From the NCBI GenBank assembly GCA_905221605.1, contig CAJNDS010002085.1:479001-543000 (forward strand): DNA of 64,000 nucleotides. The letters run 5' to 3'. Source of the DNA: Symbiodinium natans. Its lineage: Eukaryota > Sar > Dinophyceae > Suessiales > Symbiodiniaceae. Below are positions 22,312 through 32,426 of this stretch, in pieces; the stretch's first letter is position 1; the number at the start of each line of letters is the position of its first letter. The translations under genes and the position numbers were made by a program. The notes beneath the pieces were generated by a model, which saw only the letters and a list, made by a program, of their open reading frames with translations, was not told the origin of the DNA and did not search any database.

Positions 22312-23136
22312 TAGGGTTTAGGGTTTAGGGTTTAGGGTTTAGGGTTTAGGGTTTAGGGTTTAGGGGTTGGGGTTTAGAGAGCTTTGGGTGGTTTCAGGGG
22401 AGCTTGCTTTTAGGGGCGGGGTTTGTCTGGGGCTTTGCATATGAAGGCGAACCCTTGCCTTTTTGCCTCTTTTCGTCCTTCTTTTTGTGGGGGGGACGGG
22501 GCGGAGGGGGCAGGACATTACTGTAACGGGCGATGGTCAAGACTTAGGGGGGTTTAGGGTTTGGGTTCAGGGTTCAGGGTTCAGGGTTCAGGGTTAGGGT
22601 TTTTGTTTTAGGGTTAGGGTTTAAGCAGCTTGGTGTTTTCATGAGGGGGCTTGGGGTCAGGTTTTTGGGTGCTTTTCTTCGTTTTCAGGGTGTAGCCCTC
22701 TATTGGACACGGGCCACCATGGAAGCTTTTGTGAGGCTGTGGGTTGAAAGTTGAATGTCCGCGCTCAGACCTACACGGTGCCGAGAAAACAAAATGTCAT
22801 CCACAAATCCCAACCTCTGATCCACCCTCAAACCATCAGACCCCTAAACCCCAAACCCTAAGCCCTAAACCCTAAACCCCAAACCCTAAACCCTAAACCC
22901 TTTTTAACCCCGGGCTGCTGAAAACCCTCACTAGGCCCTAAACCTCCCTTTAAATCCCTGAGCCAGGAAGCGGCCACTTTGAAACTCGGTGAACTCCACA
23001 CACCTGCAGCCCAAGCAGAATTCGGAGGACCCAAAACGGGCCCATGTTCCGGGGGGGGGGAGAGGGGGGGAATAATTAGGTTTTCGGGCTTAGGGCTTCT
23101 GTAGCACCATCTCCGAAGAGCGAATATCGGGCGCCA

Positions 23137-23395
23137 GTGCGAAACATGCGCACAAAGGCTCATTGCATCTTCGCACAACTCACTCCGAAAGCCTTCGCAG
23201 CTAAGCCCACGAGCTGGCACAGAAGGAAGAAGTGCAGGGCAAACTTCATTCGGCAGCACACCATCATGGCCCAGTGGCTTCGCGTTCTTTGGGCCATTTG
23301 CGGGGTGCACAGCAGTGACATTGCGAGCTGCTCACTTCGGGATGGGCGAACTAAACCGTGGGCACTTCCTGTGATTCGGAGGGCTCTCGCCCTAA
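23137..23395 (+). CDS. exon-like island, unknown protein
   Basis: The plus frame is open for 86 codons: TKAHCIFAQLTPKAFAAKPT, then a basic segment HRRKKCRANFIRQHTIMAQW and WAICGVHSSDIASCSLRDGR. It follows the duplicated segment 23095-23150 and runs into a CCCTAAA array. No family is recognised. Confidence 0.4.
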
Positions 23396-23484
23396 ACCCT
23401 AAACCCTAAACCCTAAACCCTAAACCCTAAACCCCTAAACCCCTAAACCCCAAACCCCTAAACCCCTAAACCCCAAACCTCCGA

Positions 23485-23607
23485 AAACAGGGAAGTGCAG
23501 TGCCCCAAGCGTCTCCCCAAAGAAGCGCCTCGGTTGCCGCCAGCCTCCCGAGGCCCGGCGCGCAGGTGCCGCTGTTTGAGGATCCAGGGCAACTTCGGCC
23601 ACCTCTT
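23485..23607 (+). CDS. exon-like island, unknown protein
   Basis: The plus frame reads GSAVPQASPQRSASVAASLP then VPLFEDPGQLRPPLG between a CCCCTAAA array and a TTTAGGG array. Pro/Ser/Ala-rich. Borders uncertain. Confidence 0.3.
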
Positions 23608-24668
23608 GGGGTTTAGGGTTTAGGGTTTAGGGTTTTTTTTTTTGCCACCCGGTTAGCTGACCTCTCGGACACTCTGCAGGTTTAGGGTTTAGGGTTTAGG
23701 GTTTAGGGTTTGGGGTTTGGGGTTTAGGGTTTAGGGTTTAGGGTTTGGGGTTTAGGGTGTAGGGTGTAGGGTGTAGGGTTCAGGGAAAGAGGGTTCCGAG
23801 TTATTTGAGGGGTTTACGAAAATACGGGGACCCCTAATATAGACCCCCAAATGGTAGGATCCCCGTATAAAAAGATATAAAAAGGACCCCAACAAGGTAC
23901 CCCGAATATCGTCAAGCCCCATATTGGAACCTTCATGCGGACCGTGAGTCCCGAGTGCCCGCCCGCACTCTGGTTTAGGGTTTTAGGGTTTAGGGCTTAG
24001 GGTTTAGTTTTTAGGGTTTAGGGTCAGACAGATCATGCAGGGTTGTCAATGAAGCGATGCTGGCTATTGCGCTTCAAACGGGGTTGGCCCCGAACCCCGA
24101 ACCCCAGACCCTCAACCCCGCGCCAAGTCAGGCACTGCCGTAGAAAGCCGAAAGGGAACAGCAAAAGGAGAAGCAAAAGCCTACCCTAAACCCCTAAACC
24201 CTACACCCTAAACCCTGAACCCTGAACCCTAAACCCTAAACCCTAAACCCTAAACCCTGAACCCTTTTTCGCATTTGGACTCTGCACACTGGCCAGACTC
24301 GGGTCTGCTCCGTCACGGCTGAGCTGCTGTGAATGGTCAGACACCCGGGACAACTTCTGAGAGAACTACGATGCCATGTTTGCAGCCAGTTCTGATGAGC
24401 CTGTAACAAAAACAGGCCCGTAGGAAGGCATGGGAAATTTTGGAGCATCTGCAGATCAAGCCAGTCAAGCAAACCCCAAACCCCACCCTAAACCCTAAAC
24501 CCCAAACCCTAAACCCTAAACCCTAAACCCTAGACCCTAAACCTGCAGCACGGGGCTTTGACCCTGAGGCCTGAAGCCCGAAACCCTGGAAGCCTCGAAG
24601 CCCCAGACAACCCAACACCCATTCACCTTAAGTCATATAAAGAGGTTTACTCGACGAACTCAGACAAG

Positions 24669-24744
24669 CACATACATACATACATACATACATACATACA
24701 TACATACATACATACATACATACATACATACATACATACATACA

Positions 24745-24773
<29 letters not shown>
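24669..24773. repeat. (CATA)n microsatellite with TA-rich tail
   Basis: About 26 CATA units are followed by TATATAGATA-type sequence to 24820. The ORFs here (poly YIHT or MYVC) are artefacts. Confidence 0.95.
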
Positions 24774-24780
<7 letters not shown>

Positions 24781-25171
24781 TATATAGATATAGATATACA
24801 CACACATATATATATATAGAATACACATGTAGGTGTTTTAGCTCTATGTGTGTGTGTACGTGCACACATGTGTGCGTTTAGGGTTCAGGGTTTAGGGTGT
24901 ATGTCTTCCTTGATTCGGGGGTTTCACTGTGGGCAGCTCCCTGAATTGTGGTCCCTTTTGGGTTTTGGGTTTAGGGTTTAGGGTTGAGGGCTCCCTAAAC
25001 TATGGTCCTTTCTCTTTGGGGGGGGTGGGGGGGGGGGGGGGGCACCCTAACATGATGTGGGGCATCTCTAAGAAGGGACCCACAACTTCGATGAAAAAGG
25101 GCAGCCTGTTCCGAAGCTCTTGGGGGCTTCAGGGGCGCGCGCGCGCTCGCGCGGCAAAGCGGGCTGCAAGC

Positions 25172-25440
25172 TTACTTGTCGTCGGCCGCGAGCTCCTCAG
25201 GTCTGAACTCGGCAGGCGCCTCGTCCGTGAGCTTCAAGGCAACTCCGGTGAGAGGAGCCCGGAGCCCGACCAGGGCATAGACGGGTTTTGGGTACTCCGG
25301 GGCGCCGTGCGCCGTACGGGGCCACTCCGCCTGAATCCTGCCATTCACATGGACTTCGATGTCGCCATTGGCCATCAGAGAGAAGTGCACCACGTCACCT
25401 GCTGTGAGGCGAAAGGGCGTCGTGGTGGCCCAGCCGGGAA
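25172..25440 (-). CDS. terminal exon, beta-rich domain (possibly SPRY/NHR-like)
   Basis: The minus strand reads AAKDLPGWATTTPFRLTAGD, VVHFSLMANGDIEVHVNGRI, YALVGLRAPLTGVALKLTDE and ends EELAADDK with TAA at 25172. The pattern of F-R-L-x-G-D-V-V and I-x-V-x-V-N-G followed by Y-A-L-V-x-L resembles a SPRY- or neuralized-type beta sandwich. This is a guess from pattern alone. The 5' border is probably the AG just before 25432. Upstream exons are not located. Confidence 0.5.
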
Positions 25441-25838
25441 GGTCCTTGGCTGCACTTAGGAGGGTAGTTATAAACTACAGTTTTGAGCTGCCGATTACGA
25501 AACCGCCCTCAAAACCCCTAAACACCTAAAACCCCTTTTACAACCAGGTCTGCACAGCTAAAACCCCTAAACCCCAAAACCCTAGACCCCTAAACCCTAA
25601 ACCCTAAACCTAAATCCTAAACCCTAAAGCACCACAAAGGGTCGTAGTGCTTGCTGCCGTTCTGCCATAAACAGCCTGCGTCGCTGCTCACCCACGATGG
25701 CTGCGACAGCACTGCGTAGCCTTGATGGGCCCTCAACCCCAACCCTAGAAGCCCCTCAAACCCTAAACCCTAAACTTAACCCTAACCCGAAACCCTAAAC
25801 CCTAAACCCCAAACCCTAAACCCCCGGAAGCCCCTGCC

Positions 25839-25949
25839 TGGATGCGCCCTGAACGTCTCTGGCGCGCGGTGGGTGATGCCGATCTCCAAGCCCTCATGCC
25901 CCCGAGTTCCCATGCCCAAGATCCTGGGTTGGCCGAGATTCCGGTGTAG
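25839..25949 (+). CDS. exon-like island, ends in TAG
   Basis: The plus frame reads WMRPERLWRAVGDADLQALM then PPSSHAQDPGLAEIPV and TAG. This is clearly protein-like, and an array follows directly. The TAG may lie just beyond a donor (CCGGTGTAGG). Confidence 0.4.
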   Translation, partial: WMRPERLWRAVGDADLQALMPPSSHAQDPGLAEIPV

Positions 25950-26193
25950 GGTTTAGGGCTTAGGGGTTTAGGGTTTAGGGTTTAGGGTTTAGGGTTTAGG
26001 GTTACAGGATGGAGTCCGGTTAAACGAGGCCAGCTTAAGGAAAAATTGGGGGGGGGGTTCGGGTTTCGGGTTCAGGGTTTAAGGGTTTAGGGGTTTAAAG
26101 GTTTAAGGGTTTAAGGGTTTAGGGAAACCCTAAACCCTAAACCCTAAACCCTAAACCCTAAACCCTAAACCCTAAACCCTAAACCCTAAACCC

Positions 26194-26292
26194 AGCATCT
26201 CCACGGCAAAGGCAGCGCGACCCGATCGCCAGGGGATGGCCTCTGCACTTATGGCCATGCCACCTCTCGCGTCCTCACTGCAGAAAGCCTGA
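26194..26292 (+). CDS. exon-like island, ends in TGA
   Basis: The plus frame reads SISTAKAARPDRQGMASALM then AMPPLASSLQKA and TGA. It begins right after a nine-unit CCCTAAA array. Ala/Ser-rich. Confidence 0.3.
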   Translation, partial: SISTAKAARPDRQGMASALMAMPPLASSLQKA

Positions 26293-26402
26293 CTTCACAA
26301 ACACAGATTGTGGTAAGAAGCTCTGAACTTTCAGAAGCCCGTACCAAAGCTTTCAGAATAAGACTACCTGATAAAAGGCCACTAAAGGTTACCTAGGCTG
26401 AA

Positions 26403-26490
26403 AAAGGGTGCCCGTTTTTGCTTAAAAGAAGTTTATAAGGGAACCTAAACCCCCAAAAAAGGGAATAAGGGCACTACTGGGCATCCTAGT
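26403..26490. mobile_element. introner-like family C copy
   Basis: AGGGTGCCC followed by TTTATAAGGGAACCTAAACC, an A run, and AAGGGCACTACTGGGCATCC reproduce in order the landmarks of the ATPase intron at 55291-55406. It lies just upstream of the exon-like island at 26514, so it may be an intron here as well. Confidence 0.6.
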
Positions 26491-26513
26491 GAACACACGA
26501 AGAAGCCCGCACC

Positions 26514-26624
26514 ATACAGCCGGAGTCCAACTCCGAAGGCTGGAAGGTGATGCTGCGGCTGAAAGAATTCTCGGCCTGCGCGAAGCCCCAGATCTTCGGA
26601 ACCACGAAGGATTGCCTGGGGGCT
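26514..26624 (+). CDS. exon-like island, unknown protein
   Basis: The plus frame reads QPESNSEGWKVMLRLKEFSA then CAKPQIFGTTKDCLGALL. It is preceded by ATACAG (acceptor) and a family C element, and followed by a TTTAGGG array and a 135-bp TIR element. This is one of the most convincing islands. Confidence 0.5.
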
Positions 26625-26699
26625 CTTTTGGGTTTAGGGTTTAGGGTTTAGGGTTTAGGGTTTAGGGATTTAGGGTTTAGGGATTTAGGGATTTAGGGG

Positions 26700-26834
26700 T
26701 TCTTAAGGGAGGGGGGTTCAAGGGGGGTAGATACCTAGGGAACCTTAGGGAAGCTCAGGGAGCCCTGGGGACTAGTAGGGGGTATTAGGGAACCTTGGGT
26801 TACGTAGCCCCCTTGAACCCCCCCTCCCTTAAGA
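26700..26834. mobile_element. 135-bp TIR element (TTCTTAAGGGAGGGGGG)
   Basis: The left end TTCTTAAGGGAGGGGGGTTC AAGGGGG and the right end CCCCCTTGAACCCCCCCTCC CTTAAGAA are inverted repeats of about 28 bp with one base difference. The interior has repeated AGGGAACCTT words. It lies directly after a TTTAGGG array, in what appears to be an intron following the 26514 island. Confidence 0.8.
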
Positions 26835-27204
26835 AGCCGATAAGTTGGGGAACTTGGGTTCACGCGCAGGAAGCTACGTTGAAGCACCCTCATTAGGAAA
26901 CCGGATTTCTTTCCATAAGCCCAGCTTCATTCTATAATGAGGAAACCAAATTTCTTACTTTGCTGCATTCATACCTATGAAGGACTGTTAGTATGAGGGT
27001 AGCCCTAAACCCTAAACCCTAAACCCTACATGCCATTGATTAAGACAGCCCAAGCTTCATGCGACTAACCCTAAACCCTAAACCCTAAACCCTAAACCCT
27101 AAACCCTAAACCCTAAACCCTAAACCCTAAACCCTAAACCCTAAACCCTAAACCCTAAACCCTAACCCTAAACCCTAAACCCTAAACCCTAAACCCTAAA
27201 CCCT

Positions 27205-27300
27205 TTTTGAACCCTGGGGCTCCCTAAGGTGCCGGGGAGCCCCACTGACTTGTGCAGCAACGCGGAGGACGTGGCTATCCCCTCCCCCCCACCCCCACCA
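27205..27300 (+). CDS. exon-like island, low confidence
   Basis: The plus frame reads LGLPKVPGSPTDLCSNAEDV then AIP and a C-rich tail, between two long arrays of opposite orientation. Borders uncertain. Confidence 0.25.
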
Positions 27301-27777
27301 AAAGGGTTTAGGGTTTAGGGTTTAGGGTTTAGGGTTTAGGGTTTAGGGTTTAATTTAGGGTTTAGGGTTTAGGGTTGAGGGCTTCGGGTTTAGGGCTTGC
27401 AGCTCAGGGTTTAGGGTTCAGGTCCTGGTCGTCGGGAAGCTTCGAAAGAAATCCCTTGTCAGCTTAGGCAAACCCAGGTAGCAAGCAATCAGTTATAGAG
27501 TCCTAAACCCTGAACCCTCTAAACCCTCTAAACCCTCTAAACCCTCTAAACCCTCTAAACCCTCTAAACCCTCCAAACCCTCTAAACCCTCTAAACCCAT
27601 CTAAACCCTCCAAACCCCTCTAAATCCCTCTAAACCCTAAACCCCTCTAAACCCCTCTAAATTTGAGAATAATAGTCCCATTATTGCCCTGACAGGGAAG
27701 ATTTTTTGGGTTTATGTTTTTTTTTTTTTTTTGAGGGGGGGGGGGGGGGGGTTCTTGGGCAAACAGGAGTAAACTCG

Positions 27778-27882
27778 AGGCCCAGTTGCAGGGTCAAGTC
27801 GCGTCCTTCTCCCAGCTGCCGGAGCTGGACCACGGGACGGAGCCTGAGCTTCGGGCCCCAGGACTGAACGCGGGCGGGTACT
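27778..27882 (+). CDS. exon-like island, unknown protein
   Basis: The plus frame reads EAQLQGQVASFSQLPELDHG then TEPELRAPGLNAGGYL and meets a TTTAGGG array. A long G run (27735-27751) lies just upstream. Composition is good. Confidence 0.35.
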
Positions 27883-28394
27883 TGGTTTAGGGTTTAGGGT
27901 TTAGGGTTTAGGGTTTAGGGTTTAGGGTTTAGAGTTTAGGGTGTTCAGGTCCGGGGAAAGTTTCGGGGAGTTTGGGGGAGTTTGCACCCAGTTTCGTTTT
28001 CACTTTTTGACTACTTTCAACTTACAGGGGCCTAAGCCCTGAACCCTAAACCCTAAATGAGGGAGTGGGATTTAGGGCTGGTGGAGATTTTGAATAGTAG
28101 CCAAACATAATGAGACAAGGGATGACATTTCGAGTCTTTCTACCCAGCTCTAGGAGTAAACTCTAAACCCCTTTTGCACCCTGGGCTTGAGGACCAGCCA
28201 GATTCATCTCCAGACTCTAAACCCTAAACCCTAAACGGACCCTAAACCCGAAACCCTTCTTGCATCTGTACTCCTTGCAAACCCTTTTTGCTTCAGGGCT
28301 CCTGTGGCAGCTTGCCTGCAAACCCTAAACCCTAAACCCTAAACCCTAAACCCTAAACCCTAAACCCTAAACCCTAAACCCTAAACCCTAAACC

Positions 28395-28498
28395 CTAAAC
28401 CCAAAGCCAAGGCGCATCTCGCCAGCCTCGCTGGCGAACTTGTACCGGGACTGACTCGGCAGTGGGGCCACGGAAACCAGCTCACTCTCCTGGCTCTT
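28395..28498 (-). CDS. exon-like island, strand uncertain
   Basis: The minus strand reads SQESELVSVAPLPSQSRYKF then ASEAGEMRLGFG. The plus strand is equally open (KAKAHLASLAGELVPGLTRQ). Either way the island is coding-like, flanked by arrays in opposite orientations. Confidence 0.3.
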
Positions 28499-28635
28499 TA
28501 GGGTTTAGGGTTTAGGGTTCAGGGTTTAGGGTTTAGGGTTTAGGGTTTAGGGCTTAGGGTTTAGGGTTTAGGGTTTAGGGTTTAGGGTTTAGGGTTTCGG
28601 GCTTCGGGCTTCGGGCTTCGGGCTTAGGGCTAGAC

Positions 28636-28740
28636 CCAGGAGTAACCTAGGAATCAAAAGGGTACCCTTTTTGGTTTTAAGGGCACTATACAGGAACCCA
28701 AACCCCAAAACGAGGAAATAAGGGCCTACTCCGGGTCCTA
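28636..28740. mobile_element. introner-like family C, diverged copy
   Basis: It contains GGGTACCCTTTTTGGTTTTA AGGGCACTATACAGGAACCC, then AAACC runs and AATAAGGGC, in the same order as the ATPase introns of family C. The ends are diverged. Confidence 0.4.
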
Positions 28741-28933
28741 GCAGGTCTATCTCGGGGGTAGTTACACGGTCCATGAGTCTGGGCCCTTCAAGGGACCCCT
28801 CATCTACCCCTTATATACCCTACAAAACCCAAGGGCCCAGACTTCAGACCTTTCAAGAGGGTAAGGGACCACATATTAAGGGCCCATGAAACTACTCTTA
28901 GAGTCTACTGGCTGGCAGCAACACATGATGAGC

Positions 28934-28989
28934 CTAGTTGTCCAGTGTCCTAGGGGAACTAAAGGTTAATCTTTGGGACTACACAAGTT
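28934..28989. mobile_element. repeat family D, partial copy
   Basis: CTAGTTGTCCAGTGTCCTAG GGGAAC and TTAATCTTTGGGA match the left halves of the copies at 46899 and 52458. The right half is missing. Confidence 0.5.
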
Positions 28990-29540
28990 CATACTGCACG
29001 TACGTAGACCGTACTTATGAAAAAACACACACAGAGCCCACAAACAAACAAACGAACAAACAAACAAATATCAACCCGTACAAACTGCAGCACCTTACAA
29101 CAAAGTCTCCAGAAGACAGAAGCGAGCCACATGCGCCTTGGGGTGCGTGCGGACTGGAGGGTGGCTGTGTATACAGAAACAGCAAACAGCAAAAGTGCGG
29201 GGATCACCTTTATTTGCGCATCGGCGTATAGCAGCAGGCGAGGTTGGTTCTGGGTGGTGGAACGTGCATGCACATATCTATGTACACACACATATATATC
29301 TATGTATATATGTATGTATGTATGAGTGCGCGTGCGTATGTACATATGCGTGCGTGTGTGCAGAGGTATGTCTCCATCGATGCGGCGTTCGTTAACTCGA
29401 AACAGAAACCAAAGTGGCACAGCTGCAGTGCGAGTGTCCAACCTCTCGATGGAAAAGGTGCCATCCAGTTGCAGCGTCGCAAGAGGCTCACCCGTCCTGA
29501 CACCCCTAAACCCTAAACCCCAAAGCCTTGTTCAGGGTTC

Positions 29541-29583
29541 AAAAAGCCCGGGCAGATCTAGAAGTTCCTGCCCAGGCTTTTTT
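29541..29583. other. 15-bp stem hairpin next to a CCCTAAA array
   Basis: AAAAAGCCCGGGCAG and CTGCCCAGGCTTTTTT form an inverted repeat with one mismatch and a loop of about 13 nt. It looks like a structured 3' end or a small foldback. No gene can be tied to it. Confidence 0.5.
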
Positions 29584-30146
29584 CGAGCTTCTCAAAGCAC
29601 ATGGCTCACGAGAATTGACGAACACATTAGCAGCAACTTTGGACGTTCGGGCGCTTACAAGATTTGGGGGGCCTTAAACACAGGTCTCTGAAAAGCCCCT
29701 TGTAAACCTCCAGCCCCTACAGCCCAACACCTCCAAGCTCTTGCCAGCTGCCTGTTCGATTCAGACGTTGGGCTTTGTCCAAGCTTTGACTGGCAGGTAC
29801 GTGCTACAGCCGGGGTGTGCCCCAACTAAACGTAAGCCCTAACCCCTGCTCGTGGACCCAGACATCCAAAAACATGGGTGCTTCCGAAAATAGGGGTACC
29901 CTTCTTCGGGGTTCCTACAATACCGATGAAGTACTTTATTGGGGACCCCCTGTTTGGGAAATATCCACGTCTTCAAAAGCGCATCCTAAGAAGGCTCGAG
30001 GGTCAAGCCGCGCAAGACCGTGATGACCATGGGATCTGCATCCTCCACGAACACTGCATCCTCAAGGAGGTTTAGAGTTGGGGTTTAGGGTTTAGGGTTT
30101 AGGGTTTAGGGTTTAGGTTTCAGGGTTTAGGGCTTAAGGTTTCGAC

Positions 30147-30243
30147 TTGGTACACTTCTCGATTTGTGCGTGTCATCCTCGCGCAGGGGCCATGCTAATC
30201 TTCTCTGTATCATTCCAATTTTATCGGATGATCCCGAAGAAAA
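30147..30243 (-). ncRNA. U6: U6 spliceosomal snRNA
   Basis: The minus strand reads TTCTTCGGGATCATCCGATA, AAATTGGAATGATACAGAGA, AGATTAGCATGGCCCCTGCG, CGAGGATGACACGCACAAAT and CGAGAAGTG. This contains the ACAGAGA box, the AGC triad, the internal stem-loop region and the 5' TTCGGG loop of U6, closest to the plant-type sequence as I remember it. The 5' stem appears weakly paired. No T-run follows the 3' end (ACCAAGTCGAAACC), which would be unusual for an RNA polymerase III gene. Telomere-like arrays lie on both sides. It could be an active gene using another 3' signal or a truncated copy. U6 identity is near certain. Confidence 0.93.
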
Positions 30244-30457
30244 TTCTGAGGGTTTAGGGTCTATAGAACTCTCCGAACCCCTCTCGCCCTAAAAGTTCTG
30301 GGCTTTTCAGGGGTCTGTGGATGCCTTTACATTGGACTTCGGGCTTAGGGTTTGGAAGGTTTTGGGGAGCGGACTTGGCTAAAAGTACCCCTAAACCCTA
30401 AACCCTAAACCCTACACCCTAAACCCTAAACCCTAAACCCTAAACCCTAAACCCCCC

Positions 30458-30530
30458 CCGTCGCACCTCGAGTGAATTCTCGCCTTTCCGCAGTGTGGGC
30501 GCCATCTGCTCGGGGTTCTTGTAGACCACA
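30458..30530 (-). CDS. exon-like island, unknown protein
   Basis: The minus strand reads VVYKNPEQMAPTLRKGENSL then EVRR. It follows a GTGCAG acceptor and runs into CCCTAAA repeats. It is strongly protein-like. Confidence 0.4.
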
Positions 30531-31094
30531 CCCGGACTGCACCCTTGTCAGTAGCCTGTACGATATGTCCTCTCAATACGGGATTGGATGAATTACAGAT
30601 TTATATACATATAAATATATGTGTGTGTGTTTATATATGTGTATATATAAATAGTGTATAAAAGGCTGCGTTAGAAACGGTTCACTTTGCTACTTGAGGC
30701 TTGGGCCAGACATGTGCGAAGACTTCCTGATTTCAAGGTGAGGCTCTGAGGCTTTGAGTCTGGAGACTCTAGGGTTTCGGGTCATGGGCTAGGATGGCCC
30801 TTCAAGCCCTCTGAAAAATATTTCCTAAGTTGAGTCCTCTTAAGCCCTATAAGGGGAAAAGACAAAATGTCCCAAGGGCCTACCGAGTAGGGCTTGCAGG
30901 CTCCCCTCTTGGGGCTGAGGAGAACCCGATCACAGGGTGCCCTCCGCAGGATGCTGGCATGGCCGCAAGGGCTCCTCTTAGTCTCAAACCCTAAAAAAGA
31001 CCATGCACAATCCTCAACCCCGAAACCCTAAACCCTAAACCCTAAACCCTAAACCCTAAACCCTAAACCCTAACACAACTCTCAAAAACCTACT

Positions 31095-31157
31095 GGGTGG
31101 CCCAGCCTCGTCCCGTGGTAGGTGACCATCGGCCCAGTGCTCCAAGCATCTGAGCAT
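31095..31157 (-). CDS. exon-like island, unknown protein
   Basis: The minus strand reads MLRCLEHWADGHLPRDEAGP P between two array regions. ATG at 31157 could be a start, but an internal exon is equally likely. Confidence 0.35.
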
Positions 31158-31655
31158 GGGGTTTAGGGTTTAAGGGCTAGGGTTTGGGGTTTTACTCGGC
31201 CGCTGTCTCTGAGTCCGAGCATCTGAGCACATTATGAGTTTAGGGTTTTGGGTTTAGGGTTCAGGGCTTAGGGTTAAGGGTTAAGGGTCGAGAAGCGAGC
31301 TCTAGGGGCTTATAGGGTTTGGGTTTAGGTTTAGGCAGTCCAGGCAGAGACCCTGTTTCTCTCAAATCGCGTGGCGGTAGCTGCATCCACTAAGAAATTC
31401 TTGGCCGGGCGGAGTGTCTGGCAAGTCTTTACTGGCCATGCTATGCGGTGTCGCAACGTGTGTGCTGACAGCCTGGCCAAAACAAAAGGGATTAACGTGC
31501 ATGCTGGAAAGAGTCAACACTTGGACTCTGATATCAGAAAGGATATCAGGAAGCAAGAACCTGATCAAGGGAAGAGAGCGTTCTGACCTTCCTGAGCCGC
31601 CAACGCAACCAAAGCAGCAACGAAGCTGTCCTTGTCTGCGTCCAGGGACTTGGCC

Positions 31656-32426
31656 TCAGCCGTTCAGGGTTCTTCGGAACACAAACTTTGGGGTGGGGGT
31701 CATTAACATGCTACTGGGCACCAGGAGAACTTGCCAAGTGGGCTGAGCGACAGCATTGCATGAGCCGCACTTGCTGGCGACGCAGGAGGTGCAAGCCGCA
31801 CCGTTGGCATCCGCGGCGCAACCCGAGATGCAGTTTTTGATTGTGCAGCTGATCTTCCTGCCGAAGCAGTTCGCACATCCTGCCGAGACTCCCTTGCCAG
31901 CGAGGCAGGTAGCAGCACAGCTTGCTTGGTTGCTGGCAGCGTAGCACTGGGTGCCGCATGTCTTCATCAAGGACTGGACTTCGAAGCACCCGCTGCGAGT
32001 AGAGGGCTCCGCCTCCAACTCTTGAGTCGAGTTCGCCGCTGCGCTGCTTGCACCGGCGAAGAGCTCCGCAAGCGCTTCGAGAGTGGAGGCATTGTCTGCG
32101 GTGTCTTCAATGGAGCGGGCGCTGCTGCAAAGACCGCAGTTGGAACTGATGCAAGTCGTGCATACAGGCTTCGTGAAGCCGGTTGTGCAAGAGCTCAAGC
32201 AGGAGTTGAAACCGCAGTTGAAGCCCCTGCCAAGGCAAGTGGCGCATGACCAGCGCACGCCCTTCCCGACGAGGCAATTCGAAACGCAGGTCTCCTTGCC
32301 GGCACCTGGCACACCGATGCAGCCCGCACCACAGCTTTGCAAGAGCGGCTTGTTGTCAAACAAGCAGTGTCCAAATGCCTGGGAGACAAGGAAGTTCACC
32401 AAGACAAACTGGAAGACGGATCCCAT
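31656..32426 (-). CDS. secreted cysteine-rich two-module protein
   Basis: The chosen ATG (32426) opens MGSVFQFVLVNFLVSQAFGH, a typical signal peptide, giving 256 residues. Two homologous modules of about 75-80 residues follow. The first begins CLFDNKPLLQSCGAGC and ends CTTCISSNCGLC. The second begins CFEVQSLMKTCGTQC and ends CTSCVASKCGSC. Each holds about a dozen cysteines with matching spacing (CLVGKGV/CLAGKGV, CATCLGR/CANCFGR), separated by an acidic linker. A secreted or cell-surface disulfide-rich protein is likely and its ligand is unknown. The frame is open for 90 codons upstream of this ATG, so an earlier start is possible. The last 30 residues look less like the modules and may reflect an unspliced intron. 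Confidence 0.7.
   Translation of the reverse strand: MGSVFQFVLVNFLVSQAFGHCLFDNKPLLQSCGAGCIGVPGAGKETCVSNCLVGKGVRWSCATCLGRGFNCGFNSCLSSCTTGFTKPVCTTCISSNCGLCSSARSIEDTADNASTLEALAELFAGASSAAANSTQELEAEPSTRSGCFEVQSLMKTCGTQCYAASNQASCAATCLAGKGVSAGCANCFGRKISCTIKNCISGCAADANGAACTSCVASKCGSCNAVAQPTWQVLLVPSSMLMTPTPKFVFRRTLNG

Larger units (their letters stand above)
18180..31340. repeat. large tract of interstitial telomere-like arrays with exon islands
   Basis: The tract holds dozens of TTTAGGG or CCCTAAA arrays of 2-20 units. The best arrays are at 21731-21795, 22312-22368, 23393-23470, 26125-26192, 27064-27205 (about 20 CCCTAAA units), 27302-27352, 27886-27932, 28318-28402, 28499-28600 and 31024-31072. 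A 9-bp variant (CCCTCTAAA) fills 27515-27600 and a TTTTAGGGGC-like variant fills 20236-20310. Orientation switches repeatedly. Between arrays lie exon-like islands and short inverted-repeat elements listed separately. The stretch 18250-19046 holds only variant arrays and one mobile-element copy. Confidence 0.9.

Noticed and set aside
24929-25459. Plus-strand ORF of 176 codons
   Set aside because: It crosses a telomere-like array, a G run and the antisense of the better-supported minus-strand exon 25172-25440.
27064-27205. The longest CCCTAAA array as a true telomere
   Set aside because: Only about 20 units, with unique sequence continuing on both sides and other arrays in the opposite orientation nearby.
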